This document shows, piece by piece, positions 40,291 to 49,425 of a stretch of DNA of 64,000 nt. The notes below the pieces were generated by a model, which was not told the origin of the DNA, ran no database searches, and saw only the letters and a list, made by a program, of their open reading frames with translations. Position 1 is the first letter of the stretch, and the number at the start of each line of letters is the position of its first letter. Made by a program: the position numbers and the translations under genes. The stretch comes from Bacillota bacterium (GTDB lineage Bacteria > Bacillota > Dethiobacteria > DTU022). The DNA lies in assembly GCA_033549065.1 (NCBI GenBank), contig JAWSUE010000003.1, positions 62,001-126,000 on the forward strand, read 5' to 3'.

Positions 40291-42197
40291 TTAACCGCTC
40301 CCTCCTTTTCCTTCGGCAGGACCGGTGGTGATAGTTTTACAATTGCATTGTATTCAGGTGGACAAGCCTTCAAACAGTTATCGCATTTTACACATTTTTC
40401 CTGATCAATTTCCTTCAGGCCGTCCTCCCTTGTAAAAATCGCTTCTGTGGGGCAGCTGCCAACGCAAACATTACATAGTTTGCTGCACTTAGGTGGTTTT
40501 ATGTAGTAAAGGATCAGGTCCCGGCAAACCAGTGCCGGACAGCGTCCTTCCTCTATATGTGCCCTATATTCATCACGGAAATACTTTAGCGTAGTCAATA
40601 CCGGGTTTGGAGCTGTCCGTCCGAGGTTACAGAGAGAACCGTCTCGCACATCTTCGGCCAGTTCTTCAAGCAGGGTCAAGGATTCCATAGTGCCCTTGCC
40701 ATCAGTTATATCAGTCAGTATATCAAGCATATGCTTCGTACCCAGGCGGCAAAAAGTGCACTTTCCGCATGATTCATGCTGAGTGAATTCCAGGAAGTAG
40801 CGGGCAACGGCCACCATGCAATCGTCCTGATCCATTACTACCAGCCCACCGGAACCCATGATCGCTCCCGCATCATGGAGAGAATCAAAATCAATCGGCA
40901 CATCGAGAGCCGATTCTGGTAGGCAACCACCGGAGGGTCCGCCAATCTGGACTGCTTTAAATTCTTTAGCATTGGGCAAGCCGTCACCCACCTCATAAAT
41001 CAGTTGGCGTAAAGTAGTCCCCATGGGAACTTCAACCAGCCCGGTATTTACAACTTTGCCAACCAGTGAGAAAACAGCTGTTCCCGGGCTATCCGGTGTT
41101 CCTATCGACTTGAACCAATCAGCTCCATTGCGGATTATCAGGGGCACATAAGCAAATGTTTTTACATTATTGAGGATGGTAGGCTTACCACGGTAACCTT
41201 TCTGAGCCAACCTGGGTGGTCTGCTTTCGGGAAGTCCCATTTTGCCTTCCATTGAATTAACAAGGGCGGTTGCTTCACCACAGACAAATGCTCCCGATCC
41301 CTGGAATACTTCAAGATCAAAATTAAATTTTGTTCCGAGTATCGCATTCCCCAAAAGTCCCATCTGCCTGGCCTGATCAATTGCCTGCTGGACATGCCTG
41401 ACAGCCCTGGGATATTCAGCTCTAATGTAGAGATAACCTTTTTGCGCACCGATAGCATAAGCGCAAAGAACCATCCCTTCAATAACCAGGTGAGGGTCAG
41501 ACTCTAAAATACTGCGATCCATAAATGCCCCGGGGTCACCTTCATCAGCATTACAGATAACATATTTCTCATTCTCGCTGCTGCTCAGGCAGGCTTCCCA
41601 TTTGTCACCCGCGGGGAATCCGGCGCCTCCCCGACCTCTTAAATTAGCTGCTTTTACTTCATTCAAAACAGCCAGCGGTTCATCTTCAAGGGCTTTGGCC
41701 AGTGCACTGTAACCGTCTCTGGCCAGGAAACTGTTAATGTCCCCGGCATCTATGTAACCACATTGTCCGAGGATCAATTTTTCCTCATGCACACCACGGG
41801 GAAAATCTTCAAAAGTGGGAAAGACGTCATTACGTTCAAGTGCGGCCAGGGCATATTCATAGCAGGGATCATCTCCTGCCAGGTAATCTTCAACCAACCT
41901 GTTAACCAATCCATCATCAAGTTTACCGTAACACATGGGGGGAAAACCCGGTTTGGCAATGACCGCCATCGGTTCAGCGTAGCAGTGCCCCATACAGCCT
42001 ACTTCAATTACTTCGGCATCCAGGCCTTTTTTCTCTATCCCTTTAACAAATTCATCTCTAACCTTCAGAGCACCTGCAGCCACTCCACATGTTGCAGTTC
42101 CCACTAGGATGCGGGTTTTCTCAGTTTTGGCTTCTTCCCTTGATTTAGCTTCATCTGCCATTCTTTGATAGATATCGAGAGGGTTCATTGAATTCAT
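40287..42197 (-). CDS. NuoF/HydB-like NADH-binding subunit
   Basis: 636-aa flavoprotein. An N-terminal thioredoxin-like segment (LVGTATCGVAAGALK to VGCMGHCYAEPM), then the NADH/FMN domain (ANLRGRGGAGFPAGDKW; CNADEGDPGAFMDRSI), a SLBB region, the N3 [4Fe-4S] site ESCGKCTFCRLGTKHM with a fourth cysteine in SLCNLGRTAPNP, and a C-terminal double [4Fe-4S] ferredoxin domain (CSKLCNVCVGSCP; CVKCDNCLKACPP). Architecture is that of bifurcating hydrogenase/formate-dehydrogenase beta subunits. It lies two bases after the NuoE-like gene. Confidence 0.93.
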   Translation of the reverse strand: MNSMNPLDIYQRMADEAKSREEAKTEKTRILVGTATCGVAAGALKVRDEFVKGIEKKGLDAEVIEVGCMGHCYAEPMAVIAKPGFPPMCYGKLDDGLVNRLVEDYLAGDDPCYEYALAALERNDVFPTFEDFPRGVHEEKLILGQCGYIDAGDINSFLARDGYSALAKALEDEPLAVLNEVKAANLRGRGGAGFPAGDKWEACLSSSENEKYVICNADEGDPGAFMDRSILESDPHLVIEGMVLCAYAIGAQKGYLYIRAEYPRAVRHVQQAIDQARQMGLLGNAILGTKFNFDLEVFQGSGAFVCGEATALVNSMEGKMGLPESRPPRLAQKGYRGKPTILNNVKTFAYVPLIIRNGADWFKSIGTPDSPGTAVFSLVGKVVNTGLVEVPMGTTLRQLIYEVGDGLPNAKEFKAVQIGGPSGGCLPESALDVPIDFDSLHDAGAIMGSGGLVVMDQDDCMVAVARYFLEFTQHESCGKCTFCRLGTKHMLDILTDITDGKGTMESLTLLEELAEDVRDGSLCNLGRTAPNPVLTTLKYFRDEYRAHIEEGRCPALVCRDLILYYIKPPKCSKLCNVCVGSCPTEAIFTREDGLKEIDQEKCVKCDNCLKACPPEYNAIVKLSPPVLPKEKEGAVK

Positions 42198-42199
42198 TC

Positions 42200-42742
42200 T
42201 TAATGTTCCTCCCCTTTTTGCATTTCCGGCTCTGATACTTTTTCTTTGTCGGATTCCTCAAAGGTAAGCATAATTCCATCAACCCGGGTTGGTGTTACTT
42301 TCCCTTCCACTTCTTCATTTACGACTACAACCGGGGCCAATGTGCAGCAACCGACACAGGCTACCCTTTCCAGGCTGTATAGACGATCAGCGCTTGTTTC
42401 TCCTTCTTTTATTTTCATCCTTCGCTCGAATGATTCAAGGGTTATATCCCCGCCTACCATGTAACAGGCTGTTCCAAGACATACTTTTACCTGATGTTTG
42501 CCCGGTGGGTTGAGACGAAATTGGTTATAAAATGTAGCCAAACCATAAACATCTGCAGCCGGGATATTTAATCCCTCCGAAATCTTTTCCATGGCGAGGG
42601 CGGGAAGATAGCCTAGTTTGGCCTGGACTTTCTGAAGAACGGGAATTAAGTCTTCGCGGTTTTTGCTGCTCTTACTAATTACTTCCTGTACAGATGCAAG
42701 GATCTGCTCTCTTTCACCTTCTAAAAGTTGCAACGAATACAT
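42200..42742 (-). CDS. NuoE/HydC-like [2Fe-2S] subunit
   Basis: 180-aa subunit with the [2Fe-2S] thioredoxin-fold domain: CLGTACYMVGG (C-x4-C) and VACVGCCTLAPVVVVN (C-x3-C). The N-terminal helical part (LIPVLQKVQAKLGYLPALAM) is standard for the 24-kDa subunit. A Glu/Lys-rich tail of about 20 residues follows. First gene of the three-gene diaphorase, coupled closely to the NuoF-like gene. Confidence 0.93.
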   Translation of the reverse strand: MYSLQLLEGEREQILASVQEVISKSSKNREDLIPVLQKVQAKLGYLPALAMEKISEGLNIPAADVYGLATFYNQFRLNPPGKHQVKVCLGTACYMVGGDITLESFERRMKIKEGETSADRLYSLERVACVGCCTLAPVVVVNEEVEGKVTPTRVDGIMLTFEESDKEKVSEPEMQKGEEH

Positions 42743-42851
42743 CCCCTTATTGAGTATGATTCTTTCAAATCCCGCAACTATAATAGCATATTTTCATGGA
42801 TTAAATGAAGCAGACATACTCTTTAAGATGTTATGTAAACCCTTCAAATAG

Positions 42852-43970
42852 CTAACTCGACACGGGGAAGATCAACTCTTCCCTGTAACCGGTTACAATC
42901 CTGTAATAACCCCGGAGTGCTTCATCCAGCTTTTCGTCACCGGTATCTACCAAAAGATGTTTATTGTCGAGGGCCAGAATTTTCTCCTTCGATGCAATAA
43001 TAATAATATTTTCTTTCCCGGCCTGATTTATTACCGTAGAGCTGATCTGCTGGTTACCGCGACCAAAGATATAACCCTGGCCACCGATTACAGTCACGAT
43101 TATTTTCGTTTTTCTTCCTTTTATTATTCGCAGTATATCTTTTTCTCCGGCATCTCTGGCCAGTAGCTCTTCATTCAATACCAGATCAACTCCAAGCAGG
43201 CTATAAGCCAAGCCAAGCTTTTTCATGATCGGAACAGTCGTGGAGCCGGGACCGATGATATAGATTACATCCTGCTCCATATTTTCGACAACCTGTTCGG
43301 CTATCGCCAGCAGCACCGATTCTTCAGTTTCCGCCCCGCCTACCTTCAGATGCTGCATTAAACTTCCGGCCTTGGGTACATAAAGATATCCGTAAAGGCA
43401 TGCAGATAGCCTGCCTGCACGAAAGGATTCTTCGTCGATATCCATAACTTCAGCCAGGTGGACGTGAATACCGGAATCCATCATATACATTCTGGCCAGT
43501 TCACCGGCATTTCGCGGTGTGGTTGCATATACAGCAGAATGTATTTTTACCCCTGCCGGGATACCGATTACCGGCAAATCGGGGCTGTCTCCCAGGGCAT
43601 TGTATATATTACGGGCTGTGCCATCTCCGCCGGCAAAAAGGAGCAAATTGACACCGTTTTCTCTCATCGATAATGCCGCTTTTTCAGTATCACGGGCCGA
43701 AGTCGGCTCATCAATACCCTCGATCAGTGACGGCTCGAATCCACACTGCCGGGCTGCATCTTCTCCCATAGAGCCCGGGCAAGTAATCATTTCAATCTTC
43801 TCCCGAATGTCTGTGAGCATTTTAAGCGCCATGACAGCTCTTTGGGCAGATTCCGGTTTCGCACCCAGGGTCAGGGCTTTTTTAACTATTTCCGGCCCAT
43901 CGGTCCCTTTTAAACCGACCCTTCCACCCATACCGGCTACTGGATTGATGATTAATCCTAATTTTTTCAT
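42852..43970 (-). CDS. acoX: AcoX-like ATP-NAD kinase family protein
   Basis: 372-aa protein of the NAD kinase superfamily, as in AcoX of acetoin/glycine operons. Motifs: LGLIINPVAGMGGRVGLKGT at the start, the kinase GGDGTARNIYNA (GGDG) and VIGIPAGVKIHSAVYATTP. The C-terminal half (YIIGPGSTTVPIMKKLGLAY) is AcoX specific. Start overlaps the lpd stop by 4 bases. Real substrate is unproven; in this context it could tune NAD/NADP for glycine synthesis or cleavage. Confidence 0.87.
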   Translation of the reverse strand: MKKLGLIINPVAGMGGRVGLKGTDGPEIVKKALTLGAKPESAQRAVMALKMLTDIREKIEMITCPGSMGEDAARQCGFEPSLIEGIDEPTSARDTEKAALSMRENGVNLLLFAGGDGTARNIYNALGDSPDLPVIGIPAGVKIHSAVYATTPRNAGELARMYMMDSGIHVHLAEVMDIDEESFRAGRLSACLYGYLYVPKAGSLMQHLKVGGAETEESVLLAIAEQVVENMEQDVIYIIGPGSTTVPIMKKLGLAYSLLGVDLVLNEELLARDAGEKDILRIIKGRKTKIIVTVIGGQGYIFGRGNQQISSTVINQAGKENIIIIASKEKILALDNKHLLVDTGDEKLDEALRGYYRIVTGYREELIFPVSS

Positions 43971-45376
43971 AACCGCCCAAAATGAAGACCAGTCTTATTA
44001 ATGGCCATTGCCGCTTCCCAGAATGATTCACAGAGAGTCGGATGGGGATGAATCAACTCGGCCAGTTCAACTGCACGAACACCCTGAGCAACAGCCAGTG
44101 CTCCTTCCTGAATCAAATCGGAAGCATGAGGCCCGAGTATATGCACCCCAATTACTTTTTGATCTTCACCAGCTGCGATAATTTTTACAGCGCCCTCGGA
44201 TTCACCCTGGGTAGCTGCTTTTCCGCTGGCTGAAAAGGGGAATTTTCCGATTTTCAGATCTTTATAACCCTTATCCTTCGCTTCCTCCTCCGTTAAACCA
44301 ACACAGGCCAACTCAGGATCGGTAAATAAACAATTCGGCACTACACTTCCATCAAAATATGACTCCTGCCCGGCGATATTTTCAGCAGCAACAATTCCCT
44401 GATGATAGGCCACGTGGGCTAGGAAATAACCAGGTGCAGTTGCATCACCGACAGCATAAATCCCGGGAACTGTTGTTTCCATTCTTGTATCTACTTCAAT
44501 GCCTTCATCACTGAATGCTACTCCCAGGCCTTGAAGATCCTGACCACCGAAAGCTGCCCTGCGTCCAACAGATAGCAGAACTTTTTCTGCTTCAACAATC
44601 TCTTCTCCCTTACGACTCTCAACAATCAGTCTTAAACCGTTATCAAGAGCCTCAATGTGTTTAACAGGACTGTTCATCATTATCTCCAGACCGCCCTTAC
44701 GAAGGTAGGTAGATAAACGGCGGACCATTTCGAGATCCATCCGACGTAGAAGCCGTTCACTGCGATGAACAATGGTTACCTTGGTGCCCAAACCGGAGAA
44801 TATCGAAGCCATCTCCAGGGCAATTACTCCCCCACCGATTACAGCCATTGTATCTGGCAGTTCTTCAAGGGCCAGAGCCTGGTCAGAAGTGATCACTCCA
44901 GGCAGATCAAGGCCGGGAGTGGGAGGGTAGATTTCTTCACTACCGGTTGCCAGAATTATATTATCTGTTTCAATTTTAATTTCCTCTCCGCTGTGCAGCT
45001 TGATGCTGATTAATTTCTCGCTAAGAGCTTTACCGGCTCCAAGGTAAACATGGACCTTGCTTTTTTGTAAAAGTTCACCGATATGACCGGTTAGTTCCGC
45101 TACAACTGCGTTTTTCTTTTCCTGAAGGCGGCTAAAAGAAAAATTAATGTTTGAAAGACTGAAACCAAATTCTTCGGCTTTATGAATACGCTTATACATT
45201 GCAGCACCATGGGTAAGCACCTTAGTGGGAATACATCCGTGGTTTAGGCAGACACCACCAAGCGCTTCTTTTTCAATGACTGCTGTTTTGAGACCAAGTG
45301 AACCGGCCCTTAATGCTGCAAGGTATCCGCCGGGACCACCCCCGATGATGGCTACCTGATATTTTTCACTCATCAT
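43967..45376 (-). CDS. lpdA: Dihydrolipoyl dehydrogenase (L-protein)
   Basis: FAD enzyme that re-oxidises dihydrolipoyl-GcvH with NAD+. 469 aa. FAD motif VAIIGGGPGGYLAALRAG, redox disulfide C43/C48 in GGVCLNHGCIPTKVL, NAD motif MAVIGGGVIALEMASIF and GIYAVGDATAPGYFLAHVA, and the catalytic His-Glu pair in HPHPTLCESFWEA. Encoded beside lipoyl-assembly genes and the glycine cleavage operon rather than a 2-oxo-acid complex, so its partner is most likely GcvH. Confidence 0.95.
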   Translation of the reverse strand: MMSEKYQVAIIGGGPGGYLAALRAGSLGLKTAVIEKEALGGVCLNHGCIPTKVLTHGAAMYKRIHKAEEFGFSLSNINFSFSRLQEKKNAVVAELTGHIGELLQKSKVHVYLGAGKALSEKLISIKLHSGEEIKIETDNIILATGSEEIYPPTPGLDLPGVITSDQALALEELPDTMAVIGGGVIALEMASIFSGLGTKVTIVHRSERLLRRMDLEMVRRLSTYLRKGGLEIMMNSPVKHIEALDNGLRLIVESRKGEEIVEAEKVLLSVGRRAAFGGQDLQGLGVAFSDEGIEVDTRMETTVPGIYAVGDATAPGYFLAHVAYHQGIVAAENIAGQESYFDGSVVPNCLFTDPELACVGLTEEEAKDKGYKDLKIGKFPFSASGKAATQGESEGAVKIIAAGEDQKVIGVHILGPHASDLIQEGALAVAQGVRAVELAELIHPHPTLCESFWEAAMAINKTGLHFGRL

Positions 45377-45457
45377 TCACACATCCTTTCATCCGGTAAA
45401 ACCACCGGTAATACCAATCCTAATGAATATTTATTGGTTCAAGATCTATAAGCAACA

Positions 45458-46216
45458 TTACTGTACTTTCAGCAACGTATTCAAACTGGAAAAAACTGCG
45501 GGGATAACCATCGAAAAGCCTTTTACTAATGCCCTTGTCATTCGTTCATAACTAACATTGTACCCAAGGTCAAGCAAACCTGCCGCCTTCTCTGTAAGTT
45601 CAGCTTGCGGATTATGATCAGGATGATGTTTCCCCGGTTTTAACAGGCTGGAATATAATTCGGCAGGAAGTTCAAAAAGTATGGCGCCGTGCTGCAGAAC
45701 AATGCCATCCCGCCTGAGTTGAGCACTGCCGACTACTTTTTTCCCGTCTATCTTTATCTCATAGGCAGACGGAGTATCAAAACAAGAACCGGGGGCAAGT
45801 CCGGCCTGACCTTCTTTTTCCGGAGTGATCGAGGCCGTAATGCCCAATAAGCTGAAGGCGGTAACTATACCGCGGCTGATTGCCCGGTAGGCATCCAATA
45901 CGCCACCCCGGTTAATAAAAGGGTGGATCTCAGGCACAACAATGCTGTAAGTTAATTCATGATAATGGAGGACTGCCCGCCCGCCTGTCGGTCTGCGAAC
46001 TACATCAATCCCTTTTTCCCGACACCCCTCGAGGTTAACCACTTCATCTTCATCCTGAAAATATCCAATGGAGAGCGTCGGTGGGGACCAACGGTACAAA
46101 CGCAGGGTGGGAGGGCATTCACCGGATGCCACTTCTTCCATAATCGCTATGTCTTTCTGCATATTATCAAGCCCGGTCATGGGTGGGTCGAGAATTAAAC
46201 GCCATTGGTGGTGCAC
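45458..46216 (-). CDS. lipM: LipM-like octanoyltransferase (lipoate-protein ligase family)
   Basis: Transfers octanoyl from acyl carrier protein to GcvH. About 252 aa. The family motifs are RRPTGGRAVLHYHELTYS and IDGKKVVGSAQLRRDG ; a conserved cysteine lies in GSCFDTPSAYEI, as in the LipM catalytic cysteine, distinguishing it from LplA. GTG 46216 is chosen because GGAGGG lies 8-9 bases upstream; the start overlaps the radical SAM gene stop by 22 bases. Octanoyl-GcvH made here is the substrate for the two radical SAM neighbours. LplA-type lipoate salvage is the alternative. Confidence 0.82.
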   Translation of the reverse strand: MHHQWRLILDPPMTGLDNMQKDIAIMEEVASGECPPTLRLYRWSPPTLSIGYFQDEDEVVNLEGCREKGIDVVRRPTGGRAVLHYHELTYSIVVPEIHPFINRGGVLDAYRAISRGIVTAFSLLGITASITPEKEGQAGLAPGSCFDTPSAYEIKIDGKKVVGSAQLRRDGIVLQHGAILFELPAELYSSLLKPGKHHPDHNPQAELTEKAAGLLDLGYNVSYERMTRALVKGFSMVIPAVFSSLNTLLKVQ

Positions 46217-47199
46217 CTGGTTTTCCCTCCCGGATAGAAACAACTATAATTAATTGAATCAATTAAGACTTTTAACTCTCCTGCTTTTTCGGCCTGACCA
46301 AGCGGGCGATGGTAATTATAAATTGTTCCGCCCGGACGTTCATTGTAATATGGCCGGTTACAATCGGAACAGCCGCTCGTCTGAAATGCTTTCCCATCTG
46401 ACAAAAGCCCAATTAAATTCTCTTCCGGTATACCATATGAAGCTACCTGGCCGTTAGTAAAAATTAATTCCTTAATATCTACTTTTTTCCTCAGAAGCAG
46501 GTAAAGTCCGGCCTGAATCCTTCGGTAGGAATCGAGCTCAGGTGATTCTCTCTTCTCCAACCTGGTTCCCTTAAGGGGAACAAATGCAAAAAGGGCAACT
46601 GTTACCCCTGCCTTGATTAATCTGTCGATCAAAACCAGTGTTTCCTCTTCAGTCTCACCCAAACCGCAAATAATATGTGTACTAACTCTACCTTTATACA
46701 GGTTGGCAAACTTTAGAAGCAGATCAAGACGGTCAGTAAATGAACCGCCCTTGATCTTTGTGAATGCTTCAGGATTAACCACATCAAGAGATATGCTAAA
46801 TCTGTCCACACCGGCATCAACTACAGCAGCAGCTTCAGCTTCATTTCTAATCCAGGCTGACAGCGACAGAGGTAGGTCAGATATACTTTTTATTTTTCTG
46901 ATTGTGCCAAGCAGGGTTTCAATCCCATCATTATGCCTGACCGATTGAAGACAGATTCTTTTGATTCCTGATTTCGCTGCAGTCCTGAAACCTTTTTCAA
47001 TTTCATCCCAGGTAAACTCCGGCCATGTCACCCTGCCGAGTTTATTCAGCGCTTCACTGCTGCTCAAACCCTGAGGGCAAAAAGCGCATTTCATCAGGCA
47101 CCGGTTTCCGGAAAGCAGGTAAGCAGTTGTAGGATAGCTATCCATTTTAATGCCGGTAAGCCCCAGGCAGGCGGCGGTGCCGGCTGAAAGACGGATCAT
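46195..47199 (-). CDS. Radical SAM protein, probable half of two-component lipoyl synthase (LipS type)
   Basis: 334 aa. The radical SAM site is SGNRCLMKCAFCPQGL (C-x3-C-x2-C); a C-terminal SGCSDCNRPYYNERPGG could bind an auxiliary cluster. Biotin-synthase-like core with IKRICLQSVRHND and VDRFSISLDVVNPEAF. ATG 47199 has GAGGAG upstream and overlaps the partner stop as ATGA. It is paired with a second radical SAM gene and LipM, matching the known LipS1/LipS2 lipoyl synthases that replace LipA. Which of the two is LipS1 or LipS2 I leave open, though the order suggests LipS2 here. Confidence 0.78.
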   Translation of the reverse strand: MIRLSAGTAACLGLTGIKMDSYPTTAYLLSGNRCLMKCAFCPQGLSSSEALNKLGRVTWPEFTWDEIEKGFRTAAKSGIKRICLQSVRHNDGIETLLGTIRKIKSISDLPLSLSAWIRNEAEAAAVVDAGVDRFSISLDVVNPEAFTKIKGGSFTDRLDLLLKFANLYKGRVSTHIICGLGETEEETLVLIDRLIKAGVTVALFAFVPLKGTRLEKRESPELDSYRRIQAGLYLLLRKKVDIKELIFTNGQVASYGIPEENLIGLLSDGKAFQTSGCSDCNRPYYNERPGGTIYNYHRPLGQAEKAGELKVLIDSINYSCFYPGGKTRCTTNGV

Positions 47200-48071
47200 A
47201 AAGAACAGCACTCCTCTGAAACTTTTATTGAGAGTCCCAAATTTACAGCCAGACGCCTGGTTTCCGGGCCCGGTAATACTATTTTGTTTACCCCGGCTTT
47301 TACAGCATATTGATCAACCTTTTCCCTGTAACTACCTCCAGGACGCATACATCCGAGGTAAAGCGGGGTTCGGGGAAACATCAGGCGGGCGGTAGCTATA
47401 AACCTGGCTACTTCTTCCGGTGACGGGGGTTCCGCTGCACTGAATTCTGTACCTTCGGTTGGACGAAAAATAATCATGCAGATCGCTTCAACTGCTTCGT
47501 TTCTCAGTAATTCCAGCGCCCTGTATTCAGAGTTTATTCTGCCGGAATCAAGACCAACGCAGATATGGGGAATCACGCTGTTATATTTAAGCAGATGACG
47601 GTATGAGGAAAGATAATCGTCAACAGTAGCTGACAGGCCGTACACTTTAGCAATTGTTTCATTGTCACCGACGAAGTCAAAAGATATTACCCGGGCAATT
47701 TTTGATAATTTTTTCGCTTCCGCTTCATTAACCAATCCCGTATGAAGATTAAGAGAACCCCTGTCGGCGAGTTTTTCCAGTTGATCCCATTTGTCAAAAA
47801 GTGGAACCTTGCCATTCTTGTCGGATCCGCCTGATACAAGATAGCTGCTTTCATTGTTATATTTTTTTCCCATAATCTCTTCGAGAGGGACCATCTTCTT
47901 CAGGTATTGTCCACCACAGTGGGCACAATTAAGCGCACACCTGCTTCCTGTCACACTAACAGCCAGTGTCTTGCCGGGAATGGTAAACTCAATTAGATCC
48001 GGGAAAAAAGCCTGACGAACATTCCAGGCCTGTTCGAGAATCTTGTCCAATCTATTTATATTCTGAACCAT
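47196..48071 (-). CDS. Radical SAM protein, second half of two-component lipoyl synthase (LipS type)
   Basis: 291 aa. Radical SAM motif SRCALNCAHCGGQYL (C-x3-C-x2-C), then SYLVSGGSDKNGKVPLF, TGLVNEAEAKKL and IPHICVGLDSGRIN. Additional cysteines near the end (LGCMRPGGSYREK; EECCSL) are candidates for the auxiliary [4Fe-4S] cluster that donates sulfur. GGAGGG precedes ATG 48071. Directly coupled (ATGA) to the next radical SAM gene. No lipA was seen in the window. Confidence 0.78.
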   Translation of the reverse strand: MVQNINRLDKILEQAWNVRQAFFPDLIEFTIPGKTLAVSVTGSRCALNCAHCGGQYLKKMVPLEEIMGKKYNNESSYLVSGGSDKNGKVPLFDKWDQLEKLADRGSLNLHTGLVNEAEAKKLSKIARVISFDFVGDNETIAKVYGLSATVDDYLSSYRHLLKYNSVIPHICVGLDSGRINSEYRALELLRNEAVEAICMIIFRPTEGTEFSAAEPPSPEEVARFIATARLMFPRTPLYLGCMRPGGSYREKVDQYAVKAGVNKIVLPGPETRRLAVNLGLSIKVSEECCSL

Positions 48072-48103
48072 TAAACCCTCCATAACCTATCATTTCAGGA
48101 GAA

Positions 48104-48125
48104 AGGGAACAGGTTACCTGTCCCC
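48104..48125. repeat. Short palindrome, REP-like
   Basis: GGGAACAGG-TTA-CCTGTCCC is an imperfect dyad between alanine dehydrogenase and the lipoyl genes; its GGGACAGG core recalls the RAYT repeats at 35-36 kb. Confidence 0.5.
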
Positions 48126-48155
48126 CATTATTTTCTAACATCTGAATTTATAAAA

Positions 48156-49271
48156 TCAAAGCAGTTCTTCTATAGGAGTATAAGGCAGTTCCAGTGAACT
48201 GGCGACAATCTCATGAACAATCTTACCGGCATATGTATTCATACCCTTGGCGAGTGCACTGTCTTCTTTTATGGCATTTTCCAGGCCTTTATCTGCAATT
48301 TTCAGGGCATAGGGTAGTGTGGCATTGGTTAAAGCAAGGGTGGAAGTTCTCGGCACTGCTCCCGGTATGTTCGCCACGCTGTAATGAATCACACCGTGTT
48401 TTTCGATGATCGGGTCGCTGTGCGTGGTCGGCATATCACATGTTTCAATACACCCACCCTGATCAATTGCTACATCGACAACAACCGATCCCGGTTTCAT
48501 CTGCATAATCATCTCTTCAGTAACGATGTGAGGAGCTTTTGCTCCGGGGATCAATACCGCACCAACCAGCAGATCCGCTTCTGCAACCAGCTTGCTGACC
48601 CAGTAGTGATTAGATATCACGGTATCAATACGACCACCAAATATATCATCAAGATAACGCAGTTTATTGGCGTCTATGTCGAGCAGGCTAACCCTGGCAC
48701 CCATGCCGAGCGCTACTTTAGCGGCATTTACCCCGACCATGCCCCCGCCGATGACAACCACATGAGCAGGAGGAACACCGGGAACTCCACCAAGCAGAAC
48801 GCCGGCTCCACCGGCTCTCTTTTCAAGGTAATGAGCTCCAACCTGGACAGCCATTTTCCCAGCTACCTCACTCATTGGAGCCAACAGGGGCAGAGACCGG
48901 TCAGCTTTCTGGACCGTATCGTAGGAAATTCCCGTTACCTTACTTTCCATCAGTGCTTTAGCAAGTTTTGGAGCTGCTCCCAGGTGCAAGAAAGTAAAGA
49001 GAACAAGGCCTTCTCTGAAATAAGCATATTCTGAAGTCTGCGGTTCCTTGACTTTCAGGATCATTTCCGATCGGCTAAACAGATCATCCGGCTCGGCAAT
49101 TATTTCTGCCCCGGCATCTTTGTACTGTACATCCGAAAAACCGCTTCCCTCACCTGCTAATTTTTCGATCAATACTTTATGGCCGGAATTTACAAAAACT
49201 TCAACACCTCCGGGTGTGATAGCCACCCTGTTCTCATCACTTTTTATTTCCCTGGGCACACCAATGATCAT
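48156..49271 (-). CDS. ald: Alanine dehydrogenase
   Basis: NAD-dependent oxidative deamination of L-alanine to pyruvate and ammonia. 371 aa. N-terminus MIIGVPREIKSDENRVAITP, substrate Lys/Arg and LVLFTFLHLGAAP, VAGKMAVQVGAHYLEK, the Rossmann motif HVVVIGGGMVGVNAAKVALG and VDVAIDQGGCIET. ATG 49271 follows GGAG at a proper distance; an upstream in-frame ATG lacks a site. In a Stickland fermenter alanine is an electron donor that pairs with glycine reduction, so this placement next to gcv and grd genes is meaningful. Confidence 0.95.
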   Translation of the reverse strand: MIIGVPREIKSDENRVAITPGGVEVFVNSGHKVLIEKLAGEGSGFSDVQYKDAGAEIIAEPDDLFSRSEMILKVKEPQTSEYAYFREGLVLFTFLHLGAAPKLAKALMESKVTGISYDTVQKADRSLPLLAPMSEVAGKMAVQVGAHYLEKRAGGAGVLLGGVPGVPPAHVVVIGGGMVGVNAAKVALGMGARVSLLDIDANKLRYLDDIFGGRIDTVISNHYWVSKLVAEADLLVGAVLIPGAKAPHIVTEEMIMQMKPGSVVVDVAIDQGGCIETCDMPTTHSDPIIEKHGVIHYSVANIPGAVPRTSTLALTNATLPYALKIADKGLENAIKEDSALAKGMNTYAGKIVHEIVASSLELPYTPIEELL

Positions 49272-49425
49272 TTTTATCAACTCCATTCAGATGATTTGAA
49301 AGCAAGGTTATCGGCCGATGATTATTCTGCTATTAAATATTATATGCGAAAGAAGAAGGCAGGGGAAGCAGAAAGAGTCAAACCTTTCCTGCGTCACCAT
49401 TGACTTTAATCATTATTGACCAGCC

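Noticed and set aside
49302-49406. A 35-codon plus-strand frame (LKARLSADDYSAIKYYMRKK...)
   Set aside because: The frame looks protein-like but is short, has only a TTG start without a ribosome site and no recognisable family; may be a gene fragment.
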